18,588 nucleotides of DNA from VFKU01 sp038916785 (GTDB lineage Bacteria > Hydrogenedentota > Hydrogenedentia > Hydrogenedentales > GCA-2746185), in assembly GCA_038916785.1 (NCBI GenBank), contig JBCLBO010000066.1, positions 1-18,588 on the forward strand, in the 5' to 3' direction. Both the position numbers and the translations under genes were made by a program. Within the stretch, counting starts at the first letter, position 1; each line of letters begins with the position of its first letter. Shown here in pieces: positions 1-7,148 of the stretch. The notes beneath the pieces were generated by a model that saw only the letters and a list, made by a program, of their open reading frames with translations, made no database searches and was not told the DNA's origin.

Positions 1-55
1 CGCGATGCTTTTGAAGTACGAAACTTGCCATCGACTCAATTTACACCGGAACTCA

Positions 56-84
56 TTGCCACGGCGCGGCGCGTGTGTGATACT
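56..84 (+). promoter_or_regulatory. Candidate sigma70-type promoter of the acylase gene
   Basis: A -35 box TTGCCA (56-61) matches the consensus at 5 of 6 positions. It is followed by a 17-nt spacer and a -10 box GATACT (79-84, 4 of 6), with an upstream TG at 76-77 giving an extended -10. Transcription would start near 91, leaving a leader of about 27 nt that contains the ribosome site at 107-111. This is a visual match only. Confidence 0.42.
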
Positions 85-117
85 AGCCTCCGTTGTTTCT
101 CCTCGCGGGAGTCTGCC

Positions 118-3100
118 GTGGTTCGCGCTTTTCTCGTCGCGCTGTTGGTGCTCCCGTGCGGAGTGTCTCTGGCGCAGGACCCCGCGGACGGCGCAGCAGG
201 GCTGTGGAACGACGCGGTGCTCTACCGCGACGAGTGGGGCGTGCCGCATATTTTCGCGGACAACCCGCGCGCGATGGCCTTTGCCTTCGGCTACGCGCAG
301 GCCCAGGACCACCTCGAGCCGATGCTGCTCGCGTATCGCCTGGCGAACGGCCGGGCCTCCGAGGTGCTCGGGCCCGAGACCGCCGACGCGGACCGCCTCT
401 CGATACGGCTGAACCACGCGGGCCTCGCGCGCGAAGCGTATCACACGGCGGACGCCGTGACGCGCGATCTGTGCGAGGGATTCGCGCTCGGCGTGAACAC
501 GTGGATCACGGAGCACCCGGACGAGGCGCCGCCTTGGGCCGACGGCGTGTATCCGGCGGACGTGCTCGCGCTATTGCACCGCTATCTGCTCAGCCAGGCG
601 CCCTTTGATTTTCCCGACGCGCTGCATCTCTTGCCCGGCACCCCGTCGGCGAACGCATGGGCGGTGGGCCCCACCATGTCGCAGACGCGCGAGCCGATGC
701 TCGTGATCAATCCGCACGCGAACTACGGGAGCGCGTTTCAGTGGTACGAAGCCCACCTCGTTACGCGCGACATGAACGTATACGGCGCGACGCTCTTCGG
801 TCTGCCGGTGATTATGCAGGGGCACAACAGCGTGCTCGGCTGGGCGCTGGCGCCTAACGCGCCGGACATTGCCGACGTCTACGTCGAACTCGGCGAGCCG
901 GCCGCCGCGCCTGACCCAAACTCGGTGTTCAACGCCGAACAGGACGATTCTCCGGGCGGCGTGAATTTCCTCGACAACGAAAGCCGCTCGTTCTTCGTGG
1001 CCACCGAGCACGGGTTCGCCGAGAATTTCGACCACTTTCTGACGACCGCGCGCGGGCCGGTCGTGGACGAATCCGACGGCCACCCACTGTCCTGGCGCGT
1101 CGGCGGTTACCGCGACTTCGGCGCGCTGCGTCAGTTGTACGACATGGGCCTCGCGCAGGACCTCGACGAGTTCAACCGCGTCCTCGATCGAATGCAACTC
1201 TCTACTTTTCATACCCTCTATGCGGACGCGGCGGGCAACATCGCCTATCGCTACAACGCGACGACGGGTACGCGGATGGACCCGGCGACCGCCGCGCAGA
1301 GCGCCGGTCTGGCGATGGAGGGAGATGCCGGCGATCTCTATACCATGCCCTTGTCGACCGCGGGCAATCGCTTCGAATGGGGCGCGCCGCTGACACCCGA
1401 CGCGATGCCGTGGATGCTCAATCCCGCCTCGGGCTACGTGCAGGCCTGTGGCACGCCGCCCTGGCTGGCGACCTCGCCCGCCGTGCTCGATGCGTCCGCG
1501 TTTCCCGCCTGGTTAATTCGCGACGGCGACTCCTACCGCGCCAAGCGCGTGCGGCGGCTGTTCTCGATCGGCCCGCGATCGTTTGAGGACATGCAGGCGA
1601 TGCTCTTCGACACCGTGTCGCCGCTCGCGGCGGAGGCCGTGCCTTATTTGCTCGCGCAGGCGGAGGCGTATCCGGACTTCGTGGACAACGCGCACCCGGA
1701 CCTGAGCGTGATGCTCGACATCCTGCGCGATTGGAACTTCCTGGCCGAACCGGGCAGCATGGCAATGACGTGCTTCCACGTGTGGTGGTCGCTCCTGCGG
1801 CTGGACGACGACGGCAACCCCTGGCCGAACGAACTGGTCCACAGCCTGATTCAGGAAGACGCGACGTGGTTCAAGGAACGCGCGCTCAGCTCCGCCGCCG
1901 AGGCCGCGCAGCTCCTGCGCAACCAATACCAATCGATGAACGTAGCCTGGGGCGACGTGCACGTCATCGTCCGCGGCCAGAAGGAATATCCGCTGGCGGG
2001 CGGGCACAGCGGCGACCCGCTGTTCTACACCGGCGATCGGCTCTTCGACGACGGGAAATGGCGCGTGAACGAGGGCTACGGTTTTGCGATGGTCGTGCGC
2101 TTCGGCCAGACGCCGGAGGCAGTCAGCCTCGTGCCGTTTGGAAGTTCCGAGAACCCGGCCTCGCCGCACTACGACGATCAACTCGCGCTCATGCTCGGAC
2201 GGCGCTTCAAGGTGGCCCGCTTCGATCGCGGCGATGTCGAGCGGCACACCGAATCGGCCTTCGGCCGGCGGCTGCTGTTGCGCCCCGCGCGGCAATCCGC
2301 GCAGGTGTTCCTCGCGGCGGACCTGCCGATGGATGCGCGGCTCAAGGAGAGCGCGGCGCCGCCAGCGGCCTTGCCCGAAGGGCTCGCCGCGTTTACGACC
2401 TATATTGAGCCGCTCGTGGATATGGTCCCCGGCGGACTCTCGATCGAATTCGACGTGCAGGTGCACGAGTCGGTCTGTGCGGCGAAGGATTTCGAATCGC
2501 TGTATCTATATGGGTATCACCCCGTGGACGGTTGGCGGCAACTGGAGGACCAGCAGCTCGAGGGCGATCGGCGCGCCCTCACCGGACTGCTGGGCCGCGG
2601 CGAAGTGGTCGCCGTGCTGGGGCCGGAGGCGGCGCGGCTCGCGGACCCGGCGCTAGTGCGGCCGGCGGAAACGCGCCGCGCGCCGGCGCAATCGTTGATT
2701 GCAAAAAGCGAGGACGGCGGCGCGCTGCCGGTGGCGGAGAATGGCGACGCGGAGCTGACCGATCTCGATCCGGCCGATGAGGAGCGCGTGGCCACGCTCG
2801 CGCCGCCCGCGCCGCGCGTCCTCGTGCCCAGCGAGGACTACCGCGAGTACGAACCGCAAGTGCCGGACAACATCCGGCTGGGTCCGCGAACGATAGTGGT
2901 TCCCGCGGTGCCGCCGGGATTCAGAGTGGAGCCGATCATCCCCCCGCCCACGGTCGTACCGCAAGCGAGGAATCCCTTCGCCCCGGCCGGCCCGCAGTTC
3001 TTTACCGGCCCGCCGGCCGAGGAGGTGTCGCCTCCCGGCGTGGGACCGGACCCAGACGCGGCCGCCGAAGCGCAAAACGCCGCGCCCGAGGACGTCCGTT

Positions 3101-3756
3101 CCGCCGGGCCCGCGCCGGCATTGGCCGTGGAAGAATTGGTCCCTATCGATTCCCCGCCGGCCGAGGCCCCGCCGGCCGCGATCCAATCCGCCCCCGCCGC
3201 CGAGCGCGCGCCGCGCCCGGCCCCGGTGAACGCACCGCCCGCGCGCACCGGTGGCGTCGTGTTCAGCGGTCAAACCCCGAGGGAAATGCTCGCAGCGTCC
3301 GGGGCGGCCCCGGCGGCGGATTTGGTGCTCGCGCCCGACCCGAGCCGCGCCTCGCCCTTGCAGTTCGGCAGCTCGATGGAGCTGCGCACGCCCGACGGCG
3401 CGGCGACGTTCTCCGTGCGATCGCGCACGACGATGCGCGGCCAAGCCTATCAGCGCGGCGAGCCGCCCGCGCCATATCCCGCCGGGCTTGTGGCCTTCAG
3501 CGAGGTCTACGAAACGCTGGTCGATCCCAAGCCGGAGGGCCTGAGCGTCGCGCTCACGATCCACATCGCACCCGAGGCGACCGCAGCGGAGCGGCTGGGC
3601 GAGTTAACACTGTACACCTTCGATCCCGCGCAGGGCTGGCAACCGCTCGATCGCTTCCGCGTCAACGTGGAGACGCGGCATTTTTCCGGCATGGACCTCA
3701 CCGCAAGGACCTACGCAGTGCTGGGCCCCCCCGCGGCCGCCGCTCCGGCAAAATAA
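118..3756 (+). CDS. Secreted penicillin acylase family amidohydrolase with duplicated C-terminal domain
   Basis: This is a predicted exported Ntn hydrolase of the penicillin/acyl-homoserine-lactone acylase family, which cleaves amides of acyl side chains. The GTG start at 118 has GGGAG at 107-111 and begins a clean signal peptide ending SLA|QD; in-frame sequence upstream looks non-coding. The acylase part is about residues 20-715. Family marks are NAWAVGP (179-185), INPHANY, GHNSVLGW, DIADVYVE, WGDVH, and GSSENPASPHYDDQ near its end. The expected nucleophile is Ser directly before Asn, but here the order is Ser177-Ala178-Asn179, so activity is in doubt. A repeated beta-rich domain occurs at about 718-839 and 1082-1205, separated by roughly 240 residues rich in Pro and Ala. 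At 1212 residues it is much longer than usual family members (about 700-850). The substrate cannot be told. The family call is secure; activity is not. Confidence 0.85.
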   Translation: MVRAFLVALLVLPCGVSLAQDPADGAAGLWNDAVLYRDEWGVPHIFADNPRAMAFAFGYAQAQDHLEPMLLAYRLANGRASEVLGPETADADRLSIRLNHAGLAREAYHTADAVTRDLCEGFALGVNTWITEHPDEAPPWADGVYPADVLALLHRYLLSQAPFDFPDALHLLPGTPSANAWAVGPTMSQTREPMLVINPHANYGSAFQWYEAHLVTRDMNVYGATLFGLPVIMQGHNSVLGWALAPNAPDIADVYVELGEPAAAPDPNSVFNAEQDDSPGGVNFLDNESRSFFVATEHGFAENFDHFLTTARGPVVDESDGHPLSWRVGGYRDFGALRQLYDMGLAQDLDEFNRVLDRMQLSTFHTLYADAAGNIAYRYNATTGTRMDPATAAQSAGLAMEGDAGDLYTMPLSTAGNRFEWGAPLTPDAMPWMLNPASGYVQACGTPPWLATSPAVLDASAFPAWLIRDGDSYRAKRVRRLFSIGPRSFEDMQAMLFDTVSPLAAEAVPYLLAQAEAYPDFVDNAHPDLSVMLDILRDWNFLAEPGSMAMTCFHVWWSLLRLDDDGNPWPNELVHSLIQEDATWFKERALSSAAEAAQLLRNQYQSMNVAWGDVHVIVRGQKEYPLAGGHSGDPLFYTGDRLFDDGKWRVNEGYGFAMVVRFGQTPEAVSLVPFGSSENPASPHYDDQLALMLGRRFKVARFDRGDVERHTESAFGRRLLLRPARQSAQVFLAADLPMDARLKESAAPPAALPEGLAAFTTYIEPLVDMVPGGLSIEFDVQVHESVCAAKDFESLYLYGYHPVDGWRQLEDQQLEGDRRALTGLLGRGEVVAVLGPEAARLADPALVRPAETRRAPAQSLIAKSEDGGALPVAENGDAELTDLDPADEERVATLAPPAPRVLVPSEDYREYEPQVPDNIRLGPRTIVVPAVPPGFRVEPIIPPPTVVPQARNPFAPAGPQFFTGPPAEEVSPPGVGPDPDAAAEAQNAAPEDVRSAGPAPALAVEELVPIDSPPAEAPPAAIQSAPAAERAPRPAPVNAPPARTGGVVFSGQTPREMLAASGAAPAADLVLAPDPSRASPLQFGSSMELRTPDGAATFSVRSRTTMRGQAYQRGEPPAPYPAGLVAFSEVYETLVDPKPEGLSVALTIHIAPEATAAERLGELTLYTFDPAQGWQPLDRFRVNVETRHFSGMDLTARTYAVLGPPAAAAPAK

Positions 3757-3786
3757 AAAACGCGGCCGGTGCGAACACCGGCCGCG
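3751..3786 (-). terminator. Rho-independent terminator of the ferredoxin gene
   Basis: A perfect 10-bp stem (3761-3770 with 3777-3786) encloses a 6-nt loop. On the minus strand it is followed by TTTTTTATTT (3751-3760), as expected for termination of the minus-strand ferredoxin gene ending at 3806. No T tract follows on the plus strand, so it serves the acylase gene less well. Its T tract overlaps the acylase stop codon. Confidence 0.85.
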
Positions 3787-3805
3787 TCCAATGTGAGAGG
3801 CCCGC

Positions 3806-4141
3806 TCAGGCCCAGGGCGCCTCCTCGAGCAGGCTGCGCTTATTCTCGACGGCTTTGAACTCCTCCGCCGTATCGAGCGGATCCTTGCCGGACTCGATCG
3901 TCGGCCAAATCTTCGAGAGGTGCTTGTTCAGTTCGGTGTACTCCAGCCACTTCTCCGGAACTTCCTCCTCCGGAAAAATCGCGCTCACCGGACACTCGTC
4001 CACGCACACGCCGCAATCGATACACTCGTCCGGATCGATGACGAGCATGTTCGCGCCTTCCTTGAAACACGCGACCGGGCAAACGCTCACGCAGTCGGTG
4101 AATTTGCACTTGATGCAGGGTTCTGTCACCACGAAGGTCAT
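3806..4141 (-). CDS. fdxA: 7Fe ferredoxin (3Fe-4S/4Fe-4S), FdxA type
   Basis: This is a small soluble electron carrier of 111 residues, closely like Azotobacter ferredoxin I from its first residues. The cysteine pattern fits one [3Fe-4S] cluster (Cys9, Cys17, Cys50) and one [4Fe-4S] cluster (Cys21, Cys40, Cys43, Cys46). Cys12 and Cys25 are extra, as in the Azotobacter protein. Marks include CIKCKFTDCVSVCP and DECIDCGVCVDECP, followed by the typical acidic C-terminal half with an IWP motif. The ATG at 4139-4141 is preceded by GGGAG six bases upstream; a longer in-frame reading to 4222 lacks such a site and adds unmatched sequence. The gene stands alone, divergent from the secreted protein at 4332, with its own candidate promoter and a strong terminator. 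Redox partners are not apparent nearby. Confidence 0.95.
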   Translation of the reverse strand: MTFVVTEPCIKCKFTDCVSVCPVACFKEGANMLVIDPDECIDCGVCVDECPVSAIFPEEEVPEKWLEYTELNKHLSKIWPTIESGKDPLDTAEEFKAVENKRSLLEEAPWA

Positions 4142-4203
4142 TGCCGTCTCCCATCTGGCGCGCAGGCGACCGCCCGCGCAAAACTCTTTCACTGTGGGGC
4201 GGG

Positions 4204-4233
4204 AGTTTAACAGCCCCCCCACCGGGCGATCAA
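4204..4233 (-). promoter_or_regulatory. Candidate sigma70-type promoter of fdxA
   Basis: On the minus strand a -35 box TTGATC (4228-4233) and a -10 box TAAACT (4204-4209) are separated by 18 nt; each matches the consensus at 4 of 6. The start would lie near 4197, giving a leader of about 55 nt. This is the only AT-leaning patch in the upstream region. Confidence 0.4.
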
Positions 4234-4281
4234 CGGGGCGCGCGCGGTATCTACATCCGATTCATGCGCACCGGGGGCGGC

Positions 4282-4311
4282 TTGTGCGGACGCCGAAGAC
4301 TCGCATAAGAT
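4282..4311 (+). promoter_or_regulatory. Candidate promoter of the GH98-like gene
   Basis: TTGTGC (4282-4287) and TAAGAT (4306-4311) lie 18 nt apart. Transcription would start near 4318, immediately before the ribosome site GGAAGGA (4319-4325), giving a leader of about 14 nt. The -35 match is only 3 of 6. Confidence 0.3.
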
Positions 4312-4331
4312 CGCGCCCGGAAGGACCCTTC

Positions 4332-6572
4332 ATGCTTCGCCGATTCGCGCCGCTGTGCCTCGTTGCGTTGTTCACGTGCCCGCTCGCCGCGCACGCTCTC
4401 GATCTCGAACCGATCGCGCCGGACCGGCCCTGGCTCATTTTCCGCGCGTCCGATCCCGGCCCGGGCGACACGCTGGTTTACGCGGACCAGCTCAAGCAAA
4501 TGTGGGCCGCCATGCCCGAGGCGCTGCGTCCGCTCGCGGCGCTCGAGATCGCCGGGCCGCGCACGGGCGCACCGGGCTGGGGCGACCAATTCAACGACGT
4601 GATCAACGAAATGCAGTTCGGCGATATTCCCGCGGTCGTGTCGATCACGAATTCGCCGGCTACCGCCGCGCCGCTCGTGGACATCCGCGCGATTTTCGAT
4701 CAGTTCACGATCGTGCGCGGCGTGCGCGTGAGCGGGCTGCGCTTCGACGACTATCCGGAATTCGCCGCCGGCGATCCGATCGGCACGCCGCCGCAGTCCG
4801 CGTGGCTCGCCGCGCTCATCGAACTCGCCGCGCAATACGGCCGGCGGGTGGTCCTCGAACTCGACGGGCTCGAGTGGGCGCGGCTGATGTCGAACACGCG
4901 CCACCATGCCGTCTACGACGCGATGCGCCGGCATCCGGCCGTCGTCGTGCCGATGAACAGTCAGCGCGGGCCGCACAGCGTCGTGGCGACGAGCGCCGTG
5001 CTCGGCCTGTGGCTCGAAGGCGCGGCCGCGCAATGGGGACTCGCGTGCGATTCGGCGTGGTACGCCGCGTCGGGCTTCGTCGAGCCCGGCAAATTCGGCG
5101 TCGCGCCCGAGGCCATGATGCCAGCCGCGCTCTACCGCGCGATGCTGCTGAACGGGGCCATGGGCGGGGCCAGCGTCTACCGCTTCGCCAACGCGGCCGA
5201 CCTCTGGAGCGGCCCGCGCAAGCCCTATTGGGACGAGGCGATCGGGCCGGCGCTTCGCGAGCTAATCGAGAAGGGATACATCGCGCGCAAGGACCAAGTG
5301 CAGGAGAAAGCGCACGTCGCCTATCGGCTCAATCCCGCCGCGGCGCCGGCGGAATTCGAGGCCAACCTCGCCGATCTCGATCCGATTTTTCACGAGGGGC
5401 GAATGATCCAGGCCGCGTATAGCCCGGAACTGCCCGGACAAGTGCCGGAACTGATTCTGAACACGGGACACTTTTACTGGTTGCCGGTGCTCAGCGCGTA
5501 TGCGCCGGACGAGGCGCTCGCCGCGTTCAAGGAGGTCGTGCTGCCCGGCGCGATGCTGGACGCCGCGGCCTGGCGCGAGCGGCTGCTGGGTCACTACAAA
5601 GTGGACGGCGAGGGCCGCGCGTTCATCTCGCGCGTCGGCCGCGCGATCTTTGTGATGCACACCCGCGAAAATTTTTATGAGAACCAGCCCTATGCCCTGG
5701 CCGCAGTCCCGGCCGCCGTGCGCAGTGTGACCGCGCGGCGCGGGCCCGCCGGCACGGAGCTGACCTGGCCCTTTCGCGAGAGCGACGTGTTCTACCGCGT
5801 CTACCGCCGCGTGCTGCCCGCGACGCGGTGGGAGCAGATTTCCGGCGACCTCGACACGCACAGCTATGTCGACGCGACGCCGCCGGATCCCGCGCAGACG
5901 GTCGCCTATGCGGTCACCGCGCTGACAAGCGAAACGGAGCCGCTGGAAGGCACGGTCAATTTCGGAGACTACCTGATCTTCAACGCGATCGAGAGCCGGA
6001 TCGTCGAGCAGACCGTCTTCGATCCGGACACGAACGCGACCACCAGCGTGCCTCCCCTCCCGCCCACGGAGGCGCGGCCCGCCTCGCAGACCTGGTGGCC
6101 CGGCCTCGAGGAGCTCAGCGGCGATCAGCTCTTCGCCGCGCAGGCCATCGTGGCGCAACTCGAATCGATGGAATCGGCATACCACCGCGCAGACGCGGCA
6201 GGAATCGCAGCGGTCTATTCGCCGAGCTACGCGGACGCGGCCACCTGGGGCGTCGACTACGCGCGCGCGGCGTGGGGATTGTATTTCACGCTCTTCCGGC
6301 CGGGCCCCGTGCACCGGCAAATCCGCGCGTGGGACTTCGCCAGCCTCGCGGCGAACGGCCGCGTGGCCGTGCGCGTGTACTGGCGCATGACCGGCCAGCG
6401 GCCCGCCGCCGACGGCGCAGGATCCGCCGCCGAGGTCGCGCTGCCCGCGTCGCCCACGGGCGAAGTGGATTTCACCTTCGTGAAATCCGGCGAGCAGTGG
6501 CAACTCACGCGCACCGAACCCGCGCTACCGCGCCTCGAAGATTTCTTCGCGGGAGTCGCCCCTGTACGGTGA
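4332..6572 (+). CDS. Secreted multidomain protein, GH98-like barrel plus Fn3-like and NTF2-like domains
   Basis: A 746-residue exported protein. The ATG at 4332 has GGAAGGA six bases upstream and starts a signal peptide (Arg-Arg, hydrophobic stretch, AHA|LD); longer in-frame readings overlap fdxA and its promoter. Residues of about 25-450 look like a TIM-barrel glycoside hydrolase, with alternating hydrophobic strands such as VRVSGLRFDDYP, RRVVLELDGLEW and AVVVPMNS. The order resembles GH98, whose known members cleave internal beta-galactosidic bonds in blood-group-type glycans. I recall this from family style and cannot align it, so catalytic acids are not assigned. Residues of about 460-560 look Fn3-like (ELTW, FYRVYRR, VAYAVTAL). 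Residues of about 595-740 resemble an NTF2/SnoaL-like domain (MESAYHRADAAGIAAVYS, then WQLTRTE). It stands alone between fdxA and a repeat field. A secreted protein with this layout but another substrate is equally possible. Confidence 0.55.
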   Translation: MLRRFAPLCLVALFTCPLAAHALDLEPIAPDRPWLIFRASDPGPGDTLVYADQLKQMWAAMPEALRPLAALEIAGPRTGAPGWGDQFNDVINEMQFGDIPAVVSITNSPATAAPLVDIRAIFDQFTIVRGVRVSGLRFDDYPEFAAGDPIGTPPQSAWLAALIELAAQYGRRVVLELDGLEWARLMSNTRHHAVYDAMRRHPAVVVPMNSQRGPHSVVATSAVLGLWLEGAAAQWGLACDSAWYAASGFVEPGKFGVAPEAMMPAALYRAMLLNGAMGGASVYRFANAADLWSGPRKPYWDEAIGPALRELIEKGYIARKDQVQEKAHVAYRLNPAAAPAEFEANLADLDPIFHEGRMIQAAYSPELPGQVPELILNTGHFYWLPVLSAYAPDEALAAFKEVVLPGAMLDAAAWRERLLGHYKVDGEGRAFISRVGRAIFVMHTRENFYENQPYALAAVPAAVRSVTARRGPAGTELTWPFRESDVFYRVYRRVLPATRWEQISGDLDTHSYVDATPPDPAQTVAYAVTALTSETEPLEGTVNFGDYLIFNAIESRIVEQTVFDPDTNATTSVPPLPPTEARPASQTWWPGLEELSGDQLFAAQAIVAQLESMESAYHRADAAGIAAVYSPSYADAATWGVDYARAAWGLYFTLFRPGPVHRQIRAWDFASLAANGRVAVRVYWRMTGQRPAADGAGSAAEVALPASPTGEVDFTFVKSGEQWQLTRTEPALPRLEDFFAGVAPVR

Positions 6573-6618
6573 GAGCGCCGCGGATTTGTAGGGGATCGCC
6601 AGACGAATCAACGCGTTC

Positions 6619-6655
6619 GATCGTAGTCCTCACGCGCCGCGTAAGGACTACGATC
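6619..6655. repeat. 37-bp near-perfect palindrome, REP-like
   Basis: The arms GATCGTAGTCCT (6619-6630) and AGGACTACGATC (6644-6655) are perfectly complementary. The centre continues as ACGCG-C-CGCGT with a single mismatched pair, so 17 of 18 pairs match. No T tract follows, which argues against a plain terminator. It could be a dispersed REP-type element or a protein-binding palindrome. Confidence 0.7.
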
Positions 6656-6711
6656 CCGGTGCAGGTCATCTTGCCAAGGCCTAAAGCATCCAACATAACC
6701 CAACACTCGTA

Positions 6712-6732
6712 GCATGGGCGGCTCGCCCATGC
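6712..6732. repeat. Short hairpin repeat (9-bp stem, 3-nt loop)
   Basis: GCATGGGCG (6712-6720) and CGCCCATGC (6724-6732) pair perfectly around the loop GCT. No T tract follows. It sits in the same non-coding field as other hairpins and is probably a dispersed palindromic repeat. Confidence 0.6.
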
Positions 6733-6761
6733 GGATTCATGGCAGCCGGAATCGGGTATCG

Positions 6762-6927
6762 TTAGAAGCTCTACTGCTCTGTTGAAATGGTCCCCCACTC
6801 GCACGGATTCGAGTCCGATGCCTCTCTCGAATCATGGGAGTTTCCGGTTAACGAGATTGCTTCGTCGCAAGCGCGCTCCTCGCAATGACGGTGTAGGCGG
6901 GGTTTTCAACAGAGCATTAGAAGCTCT
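6762..6927. mobile_element. MITE-like element with 13-bp terminal inverted repeats and 11-bp flanking direct repeats
   Basis: TGCTCTGTTGAAA (6775-6787) is repeated as its exact reverse complement at 6904-6916, bounding 142 bp. Directly outside, TTAGAAGCTCT occurs on both sides (6762-6772 and 6917-6927), as a target-site duplication would; two extra bases separate it from the left terminus. The interior has no coding capacity but contains an 8-bp-stem hairpin (6806-6813 with 6826-6833) and a 39-bp core at 6852-6890 that recurs inverted at 13838-13880. It may be a non-autonomous insertion; a chance nesting of dispersed hairpins is the alternative. Confidence 0.5.
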
Positions 6928-6929
6928 TT

Positions 6930-6942
6930 GCCCCGGAGGGGC
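6930..6942. repeat. Small GC hairpin
   Basis: GCCCC (6930-6934) pairs with GGGGC (6938-6942) across a GGA loop, directly after the MITE-like element. It is short and could be incidental, but it joins an unbroken series of palindromes running to 7044. Confidence 0.4.
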
Positions 6943-6955
6943 GCCATGATAGTAG

Positions 6956-6975
6956 CCCGCCGTTTTAACGGCGGG
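6956..6975. repeat. Perfect 9-bp hairpin sharing an arm with the next terminator-like stem
   Basis: CCCGCCGTT (6956-6964) pairs with AACGGCGGG (6967-6975) around two T residues. The right arm also pairs with 6982-6987, so the two hairpins exclude each other. Confidence 0.6.
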
Positions 6976-6995
6976 TGATTCCCCGCCTTTATTTT
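6970..6995 (+). terminator. Terminator-like hairpin with T tract
   Basis: GGCGGG (6970-6975) pairs with CCCGCC (6982-6987) over a 6-nt loop, followed by TTTATTTT (6988-6995). This has the form of an intrinsic terminator for plus-strand transcription and could stop read-through from the gene ending at 6572, although it lies about 400 bases beyond that stop. It competes with the hairpin at 6956-6975. Confidence 0.5.
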
Positions 6996-6996
6996 A

Positions 6997-7044
6997 GTCC
7001 CGCTAGGGACGGATGATCCCGAGCCAGCCGTCCCTACGGGACGG
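6997..7044. repeat. Two related small hairpins
   Basis: GTCCC (6997-7001) pairs with GGGAC (7006-7010), and CCGTCCC (7028-7034) pairs with GGGACGG (7038-7044) around TAC. The two hairpins share the GTCCC/GGGAC arm sequence, suggesting duplicated or modular repeat units. Confidence 0.5.
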
Positions 7045-7148
7045 CGGAACACGCGTCAGAATAAACTCCGCTGACCCCGCCTCTCATGCGCGCGTGGCCT
7101 TAGGGAACCATCGATATAATTCCGTCCACCGCTAAACCTCCCTCGCGT

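Larger units (their letters stand above)
6573..7148. other. Gene-free stretch between convergent genes, packed with hairpins
   Basis: No credible coding sequence lies in these 576 bases between two convergent genes. It holds, in order, a 37-bp palindrome, a 9-bp-stem hairpin, a MITE-like element with flanking direct repeats, several GC hairpins and a terminator-like structure; each is listed separately. A 39-bp core within the MITE-like element is shared in inverted form with 13838-13880. Confidence 0.75.

Noticed and set aside
1513..2466. Long minus-strand open frame opposite the acylase gene
   Set aside because: GC-rich shadow frame rich in Arg, His and Val with no recognisable motif; the plus strand encodes a clear family domain. 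The same holds for 571-1212, 2653-3564, 5262-6503 and 10277-11320.
3855..4331. Upstream extension of the GH98-like frame
   Set aside because: It runs antisense through fdxA and its promoter; the ATG at 4332 has a good ribosome site and signal peptide.
6801..6822. tRNA T-arm-like string (CGGATTCGAGTCCG)
   Set aside because: The loop is 6 nt rather than 7 and no acceptor, D or anticodon arm surrounds it. It belongs to the MITE-like element.
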